Source: Streptomyces sp. ISL-98 (GTDB lineage: Bacteria > Actinomycetota > Actinomycetes > Streptomycetales > Streptomycetaceae). From it: 42,145 nucleotides of DNA. The notes beneath the pieces are model-generated. The model worked only from the letters and a program-made list of their open reading frames with translations. It was not told where the DNA came from and did not search any database. The translations under genes were made by a program, and so were the position numbers. Numbering within the stretch: position 1 is the first letter of the stretch; every line of letters starts with the position of its first letter. Positions 16,649 to 24,345 of this stretch are shown here, one piece after another. The DNA lies in the NCBI RefSeq assembly GCF_018614055.1, contig NZ_JAGGPB010000009.1, positions 1 to 42,145 on the forward strand, read 5' to 3'.

Positions 16649-17505
16649 ACGTCCCCCTTCTGGTCAGTGACGCTGCCTGTGCGGGCCAGCAGGGCTCGGG
16701 CGGCGAGCACCATGGGAGGCCCGATCATCTGCCCTTTGACGGCGGTGATGCGTCCGCCGGCGTCATGCCCTGCGGCCACGATGGCTCGGGCGGCGGCGAT
16801 CTCTTCCTCTGTCGGCTTGAACACGTCGGCGATGACGGGGAGGTGGCGGGGGTGCACGCAGCTCTTTCCGGCGAATCCGAGAGCCAGGACCTGTTCGGCC
16901 TCGGACCGCAGGCCGTCAAGGTTGTCCAGGTCGAAGAACGGGGAGTCGATGGCCGGGATTCTGGCGGCTGCGGCACTGGTGACGAGCATGGACCGGGCGT
17001 GAAGAAGCGGCTCCCAGGCCATTTCGCAGCCGGTTGTGGCGGCGTAGTCAGCCGCCCCGAAAAGGACTCCGGTGATGCGGGGAGACCGCACGATGGACGG
17101 CAGGTTTTCCAGGGCGCGCGGGGTCTCGATCAGCGCGTACAGGTGCGCGGTGTAGTCGGGGGTGTCGAGGACGCCGGCGACTAGCTCGATGTCGCGGGCG
17201 GACTCGACCTTGGGGATCAGGACGATCGCCGGTTTCGCCGGGTAGGCGGTGATGGCGGCGAGATCGGTGATGCCGTCGAGAGTGGCCGGGGAACTGATGC
17301 GGATGCCGAGGATACAGCCGGGTGTGCGGGCGGTGAAGAAGGCGCTGGCGGTGTGGCGGGCGTCGGGTTTGGACGCGGGAGGGACCGAATCCTCCAGGTC
17401 GACCAGGGCGACGTCCGCGCCGCAGGTGTGAGCGGACGGGAACCGGGTGGGAACGTGGCCGGGGGTGATGATCCACGACCGGGCGGCGTCAGGCGAGGGA
17501 GACAT
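16645..17505 (-). CDS. HpcH/HpaI aldolase, CitE-like acyl-CoA lyase
   Basis: 286 residues from ATG 17505; the frame is open further upstream but conservation begins at [13 protein letters not shown]. Family landmarks are VDLEDSVP (metal/acid region), [29 protein letters not shown] and [16 protein letters not shown]. These enzymes cleave malyl-, methylmalyl- or citramalyl-CoA type thioesters into acetyl- or propionyl-CoA plus a 2-oxoacid, reversibly. It overlaps the aldolase gene upstream by 17 bases and the MaoC gene downstream by four, so all three are translationally linked. Substrate preference cannot be read by eye. Confidence 0.9.
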   Translation of the reverse strand: MSPSPDAARSWIITPGHVPTRFPSAHTCGADVALVDLEDSVPPASKPDARHTASAFFTARTPGCILGIRISSPATLDGITDLAAITAYPAKPAIVLIPKVESARDIELVAGVLDTPDYTAHLYALIETPRALENLPSIVRSPRITGVLFGAADYAATTGCEMAWEPLLHARSMLVTSAAAARIPAIDSPFFDLDNLDGLRSEAEQVLALGFAGKSCVHPRHLPVIADVFKPTEEEIAAARAIVAAGHDAGGRITAVKGQMIGPPMVLAARALLARTGSVTDQKGDV

Positions 17506-18529
17506 CGGCAGACCGCCTTCCCTGCGTGGCCACGCTGCGGGCGGCGTCGGGGATCGTGTCCTCCTGACCGGCGACGATCTGCCGGTCACCGAGTTCGAAG
17601 AACAGGTCCCAGGGATGGACGCCCTCTTTGTCGGCTGCGGCCAGGACAGGCGTCTTGAAGCCGGAGAACACGCCGGCGAGACCGCTGGCGAGGCTGGTCG
17701 AGTCGATCGTCGGCGGCGCGGGCATGAGGGTCCGTTCGGCGAGGTCGGCAGCATCGGCGAGGTGCCGCAGATCGATGCCTGTGGGGTAGCCGTAGCGTTC
17801 CAGGACTGCCACGAGGACTTCGAGCTGCGTGTTACCTGCGCCTGCGCCGAAGCCCCGGGCGCAGGCGTCGATGATGCGGGCACCGGCTTGGACGGCGGCG
17901 ACCGAGTTGGCCACGGCCATGCCGAGGTTGTTGTGTCCGTGGAAGAGGACGGGCACGTTTACGGCGGCGGTAATCGCTTCGATCCGGGCGGTGACGTCGC
18001 CGGGCAGGTAGTGACCGGCGCTGTCCATGAGTCCGACGGCCTGTGCCCCGTACTCAGCCATGAGGGCGCACTGTTCGGCAAGCTGTTCGGGGCTCGCCAT
18101 GTGGCTCATCATCAAGACGCCCTGTGCTTCGGCGCCGAGTTCGCGCAGCACGTTCAGGTGTCGCTCGGTGGCGTTGGCTTCGGTGCAGTGGACGGCGATG
18201 CGGGCGACGTCCGCGCCATGGCGTATGACGGCGTTGCGCAGGTCGGCGGAGGTTCCCCACCCAGGGGCCATGAGGACGGCCATCCTGCTGCCGGTCAGCG
18301 CCTCGCGGGCGGCCGACAGCATCTCGTCGTCAGTGAGTTTGCCGCGCCCGATCTGGAGGGAGGACGCGCCCAGGCCGTTGCCGTGTCCGATCTCGACCAC
18401 GGGGACGCGGGCGCCGGTCACGGCCGTGGCGTAGCTGCGGATCTGTTCGTGATCGAGCTGGTGGCGCACGGCGTGCTGGCCGTCGCGCAGGGTGGCGTCA
18501 TGGATGATCAGAGGGGTGTCCGGGGTCAT
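17489..18529 (-). CDS. 4-hydroxy-2-oxovalerate aldolase (DmpG/MhpE/BphI type)
   Basis: 346 residues from ATG 18529. The HMGL-like TIM barrel carries [15 protein letters not shown] (metal Asp and catalytic Arg at the start), [40 protein letters not shown] and the metal-binding [15 protein letters not shown], then [18 protein letters not shown] and a C-terminal communication domain. The enzyme splits 4-hydroxy-2-oxoacids into pyruvate and an aldehyde that is channelled to its partner dehydrogenase. The partner gene lies immediately upstream and overlaps by four bases (ATGA), as expected for the stable complex. Related pairs have been recruited for biosynthesis (NikB/NikA of nikkomycin). Confidence 0.93.
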   Translation of the reverse strand: MTPDTPLIIHDATLRDGQHAVRHQLDHEQIRSYATAVTGARVPVVEIGHGNGLGASSLQIGRGKLTDDEMLSAAREALTGSRMAVLMAPGWGTSADLRNAVIRHGADVARIAVHCTEANATERHLNVLRELGAEAQGVLMMSHMASPEQLAEQCALMAEYGAQAVGLMDSAGHYLPGDVTARIEAITAAVNVPVLFHGHNNLGMAVANSVAAVQAGARIIDACARGFGAGAGNTQLEVLVAVLERYGYPTGIDLRHLADAADLAERTLMPAPPTIDSTSLASGLAGVFSGFKTPVLAAADKEGVHPWDLFFELGDRQIVAGQEDTIPDAARSVATQGRRSADVSLA

Positions 18530-19419
18530 CGTCCGTTCTCCTTCGCGGTGGGGATGGTGGCGGCGATGTGCTGCTCGGCCGTTTGGATGGCGGCGGCACT
18601 GATCACTTCGAGGTTTCCGGCGTGGACCGGCATGCGGCCCCGGGTGGCGGTTACTTCGGCGATCACGCGTGCTGTCTCGCCGACCACGGTGCACGAGGTG
18701 ATGTGGAAGCCGGGGATAGAGGTCCGCATGACCGTCTCGGCACCCTCCACCAGTGCGCGGACCGGGCCCGGCTGTAGTCCAGGGGCAACGATGGTCATTG
18801 CGGTGCGGAACGGCGGCGCGGGTACGGCGGGGCTGATGTTCAGCATGGCCTTGGCGGTATCGGCACCGGTGAAGTCGAGCATCGCGGCCTGGGTCGTCTC
18901 GATGTACTCGTCGAGGTTGAGGCGGCTGGCGCGGCCCACGCTGGCGCTGGCGGCCGTGGCCACCATCTCCACGTAGCGGGGGCGGTAATGCTGGGATATG
19001 GCGTGCAGGACGGGGATGCACGCCTGGCCGCCGCAGGTGACGAGGCCGATGTGCTGGTGCTCGGTGGCCTCGCTGCCGTTCACGGAGGGAACGATGAACT
19101 TGCCGCCCCTGGTGGGTGTCAGGTCAACGAGCGTCGCGCCGGTGTCGGCGAGCTGAGCCCAGTGCTTGGGGTGGTCGAACGCGTTGGTGACGTCGAAGAT
19201 GATGTCGAACTTCCGGCCCGATTCCAGCAGGGCGGCGATTCCTCCCGCTGTGGTGAGGCAACCCATGTCGGTGGCCTGACGGAGTCCCTTGCTGTGAGCG
19301 GTGCGCCCGACGACGAGACCGCAGCGCAGGCGGGGGGAGTTCTGTATGCGCTCGGCCAGGTCCAGGGCGAGGAGGCCGGTTCCGAGAACGGCCGTGTTCA
19401 GCACGGTGTTCGGTTGCAT
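18526..19419 (-). CDS. Acetaldehyde dehydrogenase, acylating (DmpF/MhpF/BphJ type)
   Basis: 297 residues from ATG 19419. The N-terminal Rossmann region is [18 protein letters not shown], then [16 protein letters not shown]. The catalytic cysteine is in [15 protein letters not shown] (about residue 129), matching the family's [37 protein letters not shown] is the dimerisation/active-site stretch. The enzyme oxidises the aldehyde released by the aldolase and forms acyl-CoA with NAD+. It is four-base overlapped with the aldolase gene and 23 bases downstream of the hydratase gene. Several family positions (GTG-LLA instead of the usual GSGNIGTD) are variant, compatible with a non-acetaldehyde substrate. 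Confidence 0.93.
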   Translation of the reverse strand: MQPNTVLNTAVLGTGLLALDLAERIQNSPRLRCGLVVGRTAHSKGLRQATDMGCLTTAGGIAALLESGRKFDIIFDVTNAFDHPKHWAQLADTGATLVDLTPTRGGKFIVPSVNGSEATEHQHIGLVTCGGQACIPVLHAISQHYRPRYVEMVATAASASVGRASRLNLDEYIETTQAAMLDFTGADTAKAMLNISPAVPAPPFRTAMTIVAPGLQPGPVRALVEGAETVMRTSIPGFHITSCTVVGETARVIAEVTATRGRMPVHAGNLEVISAAAIQTAEQHIAATIPTAKENGR

Positions 19420-19442
19420 GGACGCTCCGGTGGACGGCGGGG

Positions 19443-20285
19443 TCACAGGACCCGCAGGTGGACGGCAGGAAGCCGGGTGGATGTGGCGTAGAAGTCCGTT
19501 TTGGGGGCGAGGGGAACACTCGCGTGCACCGATCCGGCCAGCACGATGTCGCCGGCACGGAGGACGGTTCCCTGGTCGGCGAGGCGGCGTGTGAGCCAAG
19601 TCAGGGCGTTCAGGGGGTTACCGAGGATGTCGCGGCCTTCCCCGGTCGCGGAGATTTCCCCGTTGATGTTTGCCGTGATCTTCTCGGTGGCGAGGTCCCA
19701 GCCCGGGGCAAACGGAAGCTGGTTGCCGAGGATCACGCGGGCGCAGGCGGCGTTGTCGGCGATGCTGTCCACCAGCGTCATGTTCCAGCCGGGAAAACAG
19801 GTGTCGAGGATTTCGAACGCGAGGAACACCCCTGCCACGGCGGAGCGGACCTCTTCCAGGTCCGCAGTGGCCGCCAGGTCGTGACCTATGCGGAACGCGA
19901 TCTCGGTTTCGATCCGGGGGTTCATGAAGTCGGCTGCCCTCAGCGGGAAGCCGCTGGGTGAGGCCATGGAGTCGAAGACGAAACCGGAGTCGGGTTCGTG
20001 AATGCCCATCTGCTCCTGCATTGCTGCCGAGGTCAGGCCGATTTTGTGGCCGATGACCCGGCCGCCTGCCGACACCCGACGCTCCATGTTGATCCGCTGA
20101 ATGCGATACGCGTCCGAGAGGGTCAGATCCGGGAAGCGCTCGGACAGCAGCGGCACCGGGACGCGGGTGCGGGCAGCGTCGGACAGCTCTCTGGCCAGCC
20201 TGGCAAGAAGCCTCCCGTCAGCGACGGATTCGGCCGACTTCACCGGCGGCAATTCGACAACGGAATCGTGCGGGTGGGGTACCAA
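19443..20285 (-). CDS. 2-keto-4-pentenoate hydratase (MhpD/DmpE type)
   Basis: 280 residues. The start is TTG at 20285, chosen because AAGGAGG lies five bases upstream; no better ATG or GTG is present. Metal ligands are expected in NPRIETEIAFRI (Glu-x-Glu) and FLAFEILDT (third Glu). Other family stretches are VIGHKIGLTS, NAACARVILG and DILGNPLNALTWLTRRLADQG. The enzyme hydrates 2-hydroxypenta-2,4-dienoate to 4-hydroxy-2-oxovalerate, the substrate of the aldolase two genes downstream. It is the first gene of the eight-gene operon. A small perfect hairpin (20321-20337) sits 36 bases upstream of the start and may regulate the operon. Confidence 0.92.
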   Translation of the reverse strand: MVPHPHDSVVELPPVKSAESVADGRLLARLARELSDAARTRVPVPLLSERFPDLTLSDAYRIQRINMERRVSAGGRVIGHKIGLTSAAMQEQMGIHEPDSGFVFDSMASPSGFPLRAADFMNPRIETEIAFRIGHDLAATADLEEVRSAVAGVFLAFEILDTCFPGWNMTLVDSIADNAACARVILGNQLPFAPGWDLATEKITANINGEISATGEGRDILGNPLNALTWLTRRLADQGTVLRAGDIVLAGSVHASVPLAPKTDFYATSTRLPAVHLRVL

Positions 20286-20686
20286 CGAGACCTCCTTGAA
20301 GGGCAGGTGCCCGGCCCTGGCAGCGCGTCACGCGCTGTACGGGGGCCCGGGGCCGGGCGGTCTATCGCGCCGCTCCGTGACCGTGGCGGGCGCGGAAGGC
20401 GAAACGGGCAGCGGCGGATCTTGAGACCGGCAGGGCTCGGGGGTTGTGACGTCCGGCCCGGACCCCGCCGGGGTCTACAAGGGCGCGGCCCACCAGGTGC
20501 TGCTCGGCTCAGGCGCCCACCGATGAGCCGCCCGGCGATGGTGTCCGGGTGCTCGATGCCGGTCGGCGTGACCGGTGAGGCTGTCGCCCGAGGGACCAGG
20601 ATGAGCGCGGGCGGGAGGACACCGAGAAGTCTCAGGAGGGCGATGGCGCGGCCAGGGCGGCTTGGTGCCGCGTGCGCGCCGCTCAC
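20240..20686 (-). other. Weak ORF filling the ~400-bp gap before the eight-gene operon
   Basis: A 148-codon frame starts at a GTG that overlaps the stop of the HATPase gene by four bases (GTGA), so coupling is possible. The first ~65 residues (LLRLLGVLPPALILVPRA) could be a hydrophobic segment. The remainder is Pro/Arg-rich, as expected from chance reading in GC-rich DNA, and it overlaps the hydratase start. I do not recognise it. Otherwise this gap holds only the hairpin at 20321-20337 and presumably the operon promoter. Confidence 0.22.
20321..20337. promoter_or_regulatory. Perfect hairpin upstream of the hydratase operon
   Basis: CAGCGCG and CGCGCTG flank a TCA loop, 36 bases upstream of the hydratase start codon. 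It may be an operator or a 5'-leader structure. Confidence 0.4.
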
Positions 20687-21147
20687 GACGTCGCCCGCAG
20701 CACGGCCCGCACCGTCTTACCGGTTTTCGACGTCTCGACGTCCCAGGACACAGTGAGGGCATCCAGCACCACCAGGCCCCGGCCGCTCTCCTCCTCGGCG
20801 GTCGCCTTCCGCTGCACCAGACGACGAGGTGACGCGTCCGATACGGAAACCCTCACTGTGCCTGGGCCCGGACGCTCCACCGTCAGGCGACAGCGCGCCG
20901 GCTCATCCCCCGGTTGCCGGACCGGCGCCGCGTGCTGCACGGCGTTGGTGACCAGCTCGGAGACAACGAGCACGGCATCATCCACAAGGGCGCCCAGTCC
21001 CCAGCATTCCACCGTGGTCCGCACGCTCATTCGTGCCAGCCCGACAGATTCGCGGAAGAGGGAGAGGGTCTGTGTATACGCGGGACAACCGCGCGGCACC
21101 GGTCGAAGGGATGCCGGACGCGCGGGGTGTGCTGCCGTCATGGTCAT
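20683..21147 (-). CDS. HATPase_c regulatory protein (anti-sigma/serine kinase-like)
   Basis: 154 residues from ATG 21147; ATG 21141 is equally possible. The N-box of the GHKL ATPase fold is clear: VDDAVLVVSELVTNAVQHAAP (about residues 55-75). The remaining parts are VRVSVSDASPRR (G1-like) and ESGRGLVVLDALTVSWDV (G2-like). Small free-standing HATPase proteins are abundant in Streptomyces; some are RsbW-type anti-sigma kinases, and many are found next to XRE regulators. An XRE/TPR regulator is divergently encoded 250 bp away, and the eight-gene operon lies downstream on the same strand. Whether it controls that operon is an open inference. Confidence 0.87.
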   Translation of the reverse strand: MTMTAAHPARPASLRPVPRGCPAYTQTLSLFRESVGLARMSVRTTVECWGLGALVDDAVLVVSELVTNAVQHAAPVRQPGDEPARCRLTVERPGPGTVRVSVSDASPRRLVQRKATAEEESGRGLVVLDALTVSWDVETSKTGKTVRAVLRATS

Positions 21148-21393
21148 GATCGCCTCAGCGGTGCCGGTCGATTCGGCGCCCCGACCGCTTCCCAGAGGGA
21201 GCGAAGCGCGCACGGGGCCGTTAGGTGGCCACCGGAGAGGGAACATCGCTATCAGCTCCCCGGGCGGCGTGAACCAGTCAACTCCCGTACGTGGATCACG
21301 AAATGGGCCACAAGGGGGTGCGTTTTAGTGCCGGGGGCCAGCCAGGGGGGCCAGGATGAAGCGTCCAGCTACGCGACCACTCGGGGGTCAACC

Positions 21394-22656
21394 ATGCTGT
21401 GTCCAGATGGAATCGGCCAGCTTCTACGGGCCATCCGGGAGACGACCGGCCGCACGAGAGAACAACAGGCCGAATTCCTTAGCAATCTCGGCGCCCCGTA
21501 TGTCGACCCGGAGAACATCAAACGGTGGGAGACCGAGAAGCGGCTTCCCGTCCCCTACTGGCACCCCGCCCTCTCCAAGGGCTACGCCATCCCAGAAGAA
21601 GAGATCCGGCGGGCTATCACCGCGTCCCGCCAGTACCGGCGCGCGGCTGGAGCTGCCGCAATACTGCTCGACCAGGAGGAGGACGACGACATGCACCGTC
21701 GAACCGCCGTCTTCGGCACGGCCGCCATTGCCGCCGGGATGGCCACGGACCCATGGGGGCGCCTCGCCGCCGCCGTCTCCCGCCCGAAGGTGGACGGCGA
21801 GACCGCAGCCGCGCTGGTCAAGAAGACCGCCGGGTTCTTCACCACTGAGGAGCATCTACCCGCGCGGCTCCTGACCCGGCGGCTGGCCTGTCACCTGGAG
21901 ACCTTGACGGCGCTCATCCCCGGCGCAGGCCGCCATGAGAAGGCGCTCATGGTCGCGGCAGCCGAGACCGCGGCCCTTGCGGGCTGGGCGGCCTTCGACG
22001 AGGGCGAGCACGACAACGCGCTGAGCTACTACAAGACCGCCGCCCTCGCAGGGAAAGAGGCGGGACACCCGCCCGCCGTCGCCCTCGCTATGGGGTACGC
22101 CTCCTATGCCGCGGCCCCCGGCAAGGCCCGCGAGATGCTGAAGACCGCCCAGGGCCACGTGAAGGGCCGCGGGTACGCCTCCGCCCGGTCCTGGCTCGCC
22201 GCCCGCGAAGCGGAAGAGGCCGCGGGAATCCGTGACCCTGACGGTGCCGTTCGCGCCCTGGACCGGGCCGTGACCGCTTTCGACTACGCCGAGCCCGGAG
22301 AACTCCCTTGGATGAGCTTCTACCGGCAAGCGCGGGTTGATTCCTTCGCCCTGTCGACGTACGCCAAGATCCGGCACGCGGACCTGACCAGCGCGGCGGA
22401 CGCTGCCCTTGAACACCTGGGCGACGACGACTCAAAGATCAGGATCGCCGTTCTGCACGACGTGGCCAACGGCTATATGGCCGCTGGGGAGATCGAGCCG
22501 GGCGTAGAAATCGGCCGCCGGTTCGTTGAGGCCGCGACGACGACCCCGACAACCATGGGCCGTCAGCGAATGCGCGACTTCGCATCCGTACTGCCGGCGG
22601 ATACAGCAGCGGCGCGGAGCCTCGCCGAGGACATCCGCGCCGCACTCGTCGCCTAG
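21394..22656 (+). CDS. XRE-like helix-turn-helix regulator with TPR-like C-terminus
   Basis: 420 residues from ATG 21394; the frame is open upstream but no better start is visible. The N-terminus, GQLLRAIRETTGRTREQQAEFLSNL with ENIKRWETEKRLP, is a Cro/CI-type helix-turn-helix (residues ~5-50). After a linker of Asp/Glu and a hydrophobic stretch (RRTAVFGTAAIAAGMA) comes an all-helical region of TPR-like repeats (AAETAALAGWAAFDEGEHDNALSYYKTAALAGKEAG, ALEHLGDDDSKIRIAVLHDVANGYMAAGEIEPGVE). This is a common Streptomyces regulator layout; ligand and targets are unknown. It is divergent from the HATPase gene and ends two bases before the convergent cutA stop. Confidence 0.85.
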   Translation: MLCPDGIGQLLRAIRETTGRTREQQAEFLSNLGAPYVDPENIKRWETEKRLPVPYWHPALSKGYAIPEEEIRRAITASRQYRRAAGAAAILLDQEEDDDMHRRTAVFGTAAIAAGMATDPWGRLAAAVSRPKVDGETAAALVKKTAGFFTTEEHLPARLLTRRLACHLETLTALIPGAGRHEKALMVAAAETAALAGWAAFDEGEHDNALSYYKTAALAGKEAGHPPAVALAMGYASYAAAPGKAREMLKTAQGHVKGRGYASARSWLAAREAEEAAGIRDPDGAVRALDRAVTAFDYAEPGELPWMSFYRQARVDSFALSTYAKIRHADLTSAADAALEHLGDDDSKIRIAVLHDVANGYMAAGEIEPGVEIGRRFVEAATTTPTTMGRQRMRDFASVLPADTAAARSLAEDIRAALVA

Positions 22657-22658
22657 AG

Positions 22659-22982
22659 CTACGCGGTCTTCGTCTCCTCGTCCACCCACGCGAGGTATTC
22701 GGCCGACCCGTGCGTGATCGGGGTGGCGATGATCTCGGGGGTGTCGTAGCCGTGCGCGGCCTTGATGTGCGTCTCCAGCGCCTCGTACCGGGCCGCGCTC
22801 GTCTTGAACAGGATTTGCCACTCCTGGTCAGTCTGCGTCTTACCCTCCCAGCGATAGACGCTGGTGACGGGGGCGCTGATCTGCGCGCATGCCGCGACGC
22901 GGGCTGCTACTGCGCCAGCGGCTAGTGCGCGGGCCTTCTCTTCGCTGTCCGTCGTCGTGAGCACGGTCAAGTGGTCTGCCAT
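22659..22982 (-). CDS. cutA: CutA1-type protein (divalent-cation tolerance family)
   Basis: 107 residues from ATG 22982 after GGGAGGGA. The family pattern is complete: LTVLTTTDSEEKARALAAGAVAARVAACAQI at the start, SVYRWEGKTQTDQEWQILFKTSAARYEALETHI in the middle, and HGYDTPEIIATPITHGSAEYLAWV at the end. CutA forms stable trimers with a PII-like fold; the copper-tolerance role from E. coli is not generally confirmed. It stands alone and convergent with the XRE regulator gene. Confidence 0.93.
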   Translation of the reverse strand: MADHLTVLTTTDSEEKARALAAGAVAARVAACAQISAPVTSVYRWEGKTQTDQEWQILFKTSAARYEALETHIKAAHGYDTPEIIATPITHGSAEYLAWVDEETKTA

Positions 22983-23061
22983 AGTCGTCCCTCCCGAGTT
23001 GGTCTCCCGGCGACCGTACCGGGCGCCGAACGGCAGGCACGATCGTCCCGTCCGTTCCGGG

Positions 23062-23359
23062 GTTGGTCGGACGACCGCGACGGCGGCCTGACACCCTCCT
23101 CGGCGACCGGGGCTACGACCACGACAAATACCGCCGCCTCGTCTGGGCACAAGGCATCAAACCGGTGATCGCCCGCCGCAACGTTCCTCATGGATCCGCG
23201 CTCGGAGTTCACCGGTGGGTCGTCGAGCGCACCATCGCCTGGCTCCACGGCTTCCGACGTCTACGCATCCGCTGGGAACGGCGCGACGACATACACGAAG
23301 CCTTCCTCGGTCTCGCCACCTGCCTCATCACTCACCGACACGTCCAACGCCTTTGTTAG
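23062..23359 (+). pseudogene. 3' fragment of an IS5-family transposase gene
   Basis: About 98 codons equal to the C-terminal third of an IS5-type transposase: GRPRRRPDTLLGDRGYDHDKYRR (second catalytic Asp in DRGYDHD), then HRWVVERTIAWLHGFRRLRIRWERR with the catalytic Glu in VVERT. There is no start of its own and the upstream two thirds are missing. It points toward a minus-strand 5' fragment of a related gene at 23363-23600, with the two 3' ends nearly touching, so the original element appears broken and partly inverted. Confidence 0.8.
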
Positions 23360-23362
23360 GAC

Positions 23363-23600
23363 CTCTTACCCCGATCCACGGGGCTCGCACCTGCAAGTTC
23401 GCCCCCCTATTTGGCCCTCACGTGCGCGGAGTCGAGGACCGCGCGGGACAGGTCGACCAAGTTCCGCTCGTCCAGAAGCCGGAGCACCTCCTGGTGCAGC
23501 CGGCCCCAGACCCCCGCACGCGAGCAGATGACAAACCGGCGATGCACGGTCGACTTCGACGCCCCGAAGCACGGAGGCACAGCCGTGGTGGAGACAGCGG
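23363..23600 (-). pseudogene. 5' fragment of an IS5-family transposase gene with a nonsense codon
   Basis: The minus strand encodes FGASKSTVHRRFVICSRAGVWGRLHQEVLRLL and DLSRAVLDSAHVRAK. A TAG follows where relatives have Lys, and the frame continues GGELAGASPVDRGK before breaking off near 23363. This is the N-terminal helix-turn-helix and first catalytic Asp region (LDSAHVRAKKGG) of IS5-type transposases. It is a dead fragment facing the 3' fragment on the other strand. Confidence 0.72.
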
Positions 23601-23693
23601 CTCTGGCAGCCGAGTTGCACCGAACCGAACTCGGCATCGAATGGGCATAGCGGGGCGTTGGCCGGGCCAGTCGTAGAACTGGTCGGCAGAACG

Positions 23694-24011
23694 TCAGCCC
23701 TCGACGAGCCGCCGGACCATGACCCACGAAGCGCCAGCCAGCAGGACGATCACCCAGATGGCGACGAGCGGCTGCCGCCCTCTCACGAGTGCCCGCACCG
23801 TGGCGACGATCTCGACGGCCGCGGCCAGCACACCGAGCGACCCGATGACGGCCGCGGTCCAGTACGCCCAGGCGTGCTCGCCAAAGAAGCGCAGCAGCAT
23901 CAGGGCCGGACCAAGGAAGACAACCGGCCAAGTGTTGTTGCTCAGCGAGGGTTCGACGGACATGGCCCGCTCGTCCTTCGTCCCCACGCCGGCCGCTCCC
24001 GTCTCCGACAT
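23694..24011 (-). CDS. Small two-helix membrane protein, unknown function
   Basis: 105 residues from ATG 24011. A hydrophilic N-terminus is followed by three hydrophobic stretches: TWPVVFLGPALMLLRFF, AYWTAAVIGSLGVLAAAVEIVATV and PLVAIWVIVLLAGASWVMV. The topology is thus two or three membrane passes with a short basic loop (RALVRGRQ) between the last two. GGGGAG upstream supports the start. No family is recognised and the neighbours are IS debris and a different operon, so no role can be assigned. Confidence 0.55.
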   Translation of the reverse strand: MSETGAAGVGTKDERAMSVEPSLSNNTWPVVFLGPALMLLRFFGEHAWAYWTAAVIGSLGVLAAAVEIVATVRALVRGRQPLVAIWVIVLLAGASWVMVRRLVEG

Positions 24012-24041
24012 CGTCCCCACTCCCCCGCCTGCGCATGATCA

Positions 24042-24071
24042 AGGCCTGACGTCCCAAGAGACGCCAGGCCT
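24042..24071. terminator. Strong 12-bp-stem hairpin in the 24.0-24.35 kb gap
   Basis: AGGCCTGACGTC and GACGCCAGGCCT pair at 11 of 12 positions around a 6-base loop. It lies about 30 bases upstream of the membrane-protein start and 275 bases past the end of the 306-residue protein gene, so it may terminate that operon or regulate the membrane-protein gene. The rest of the 325-bp gap shows no convincing gene. Confidence 0.5.
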
Positions 24072-24345
24072 CATCAAAAGGTTCCCCGAAAGCGGCAAGG
24101 CGGTTATCGCACAACCACACGGCCAGGCCGGCTGGCGGCTCACGGGAGGCGAGTCCTGACCGTTGATGTCCAGCCACAACCCCGGGCAAGCACCACCGAC
24201 TCTCACCACCACCGACACCAAGCCGAGAGATCGCACGCCGCCTCCTGCAAACCCTCGTCCCTGCCTCAAGTTCCAGCATTGGCGCCGGTCTCAGGACTCC
24301 GGCGGCACCGACCGCCTGTGGCAGCACCACCGACTGGTTGGCCTG

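Noticed and set aside
17447..18976. 509-codon plus-strand frame opposite the aldolase
   Set aside because: Antisense to conserved aldolase and dehydrogenase motifs.
20460..20526. 26-codon plus-strand frame VTSGPDPAGVYKGAAHQVLL...
   Set aside because: Too short, isolated and without conserved features to call.
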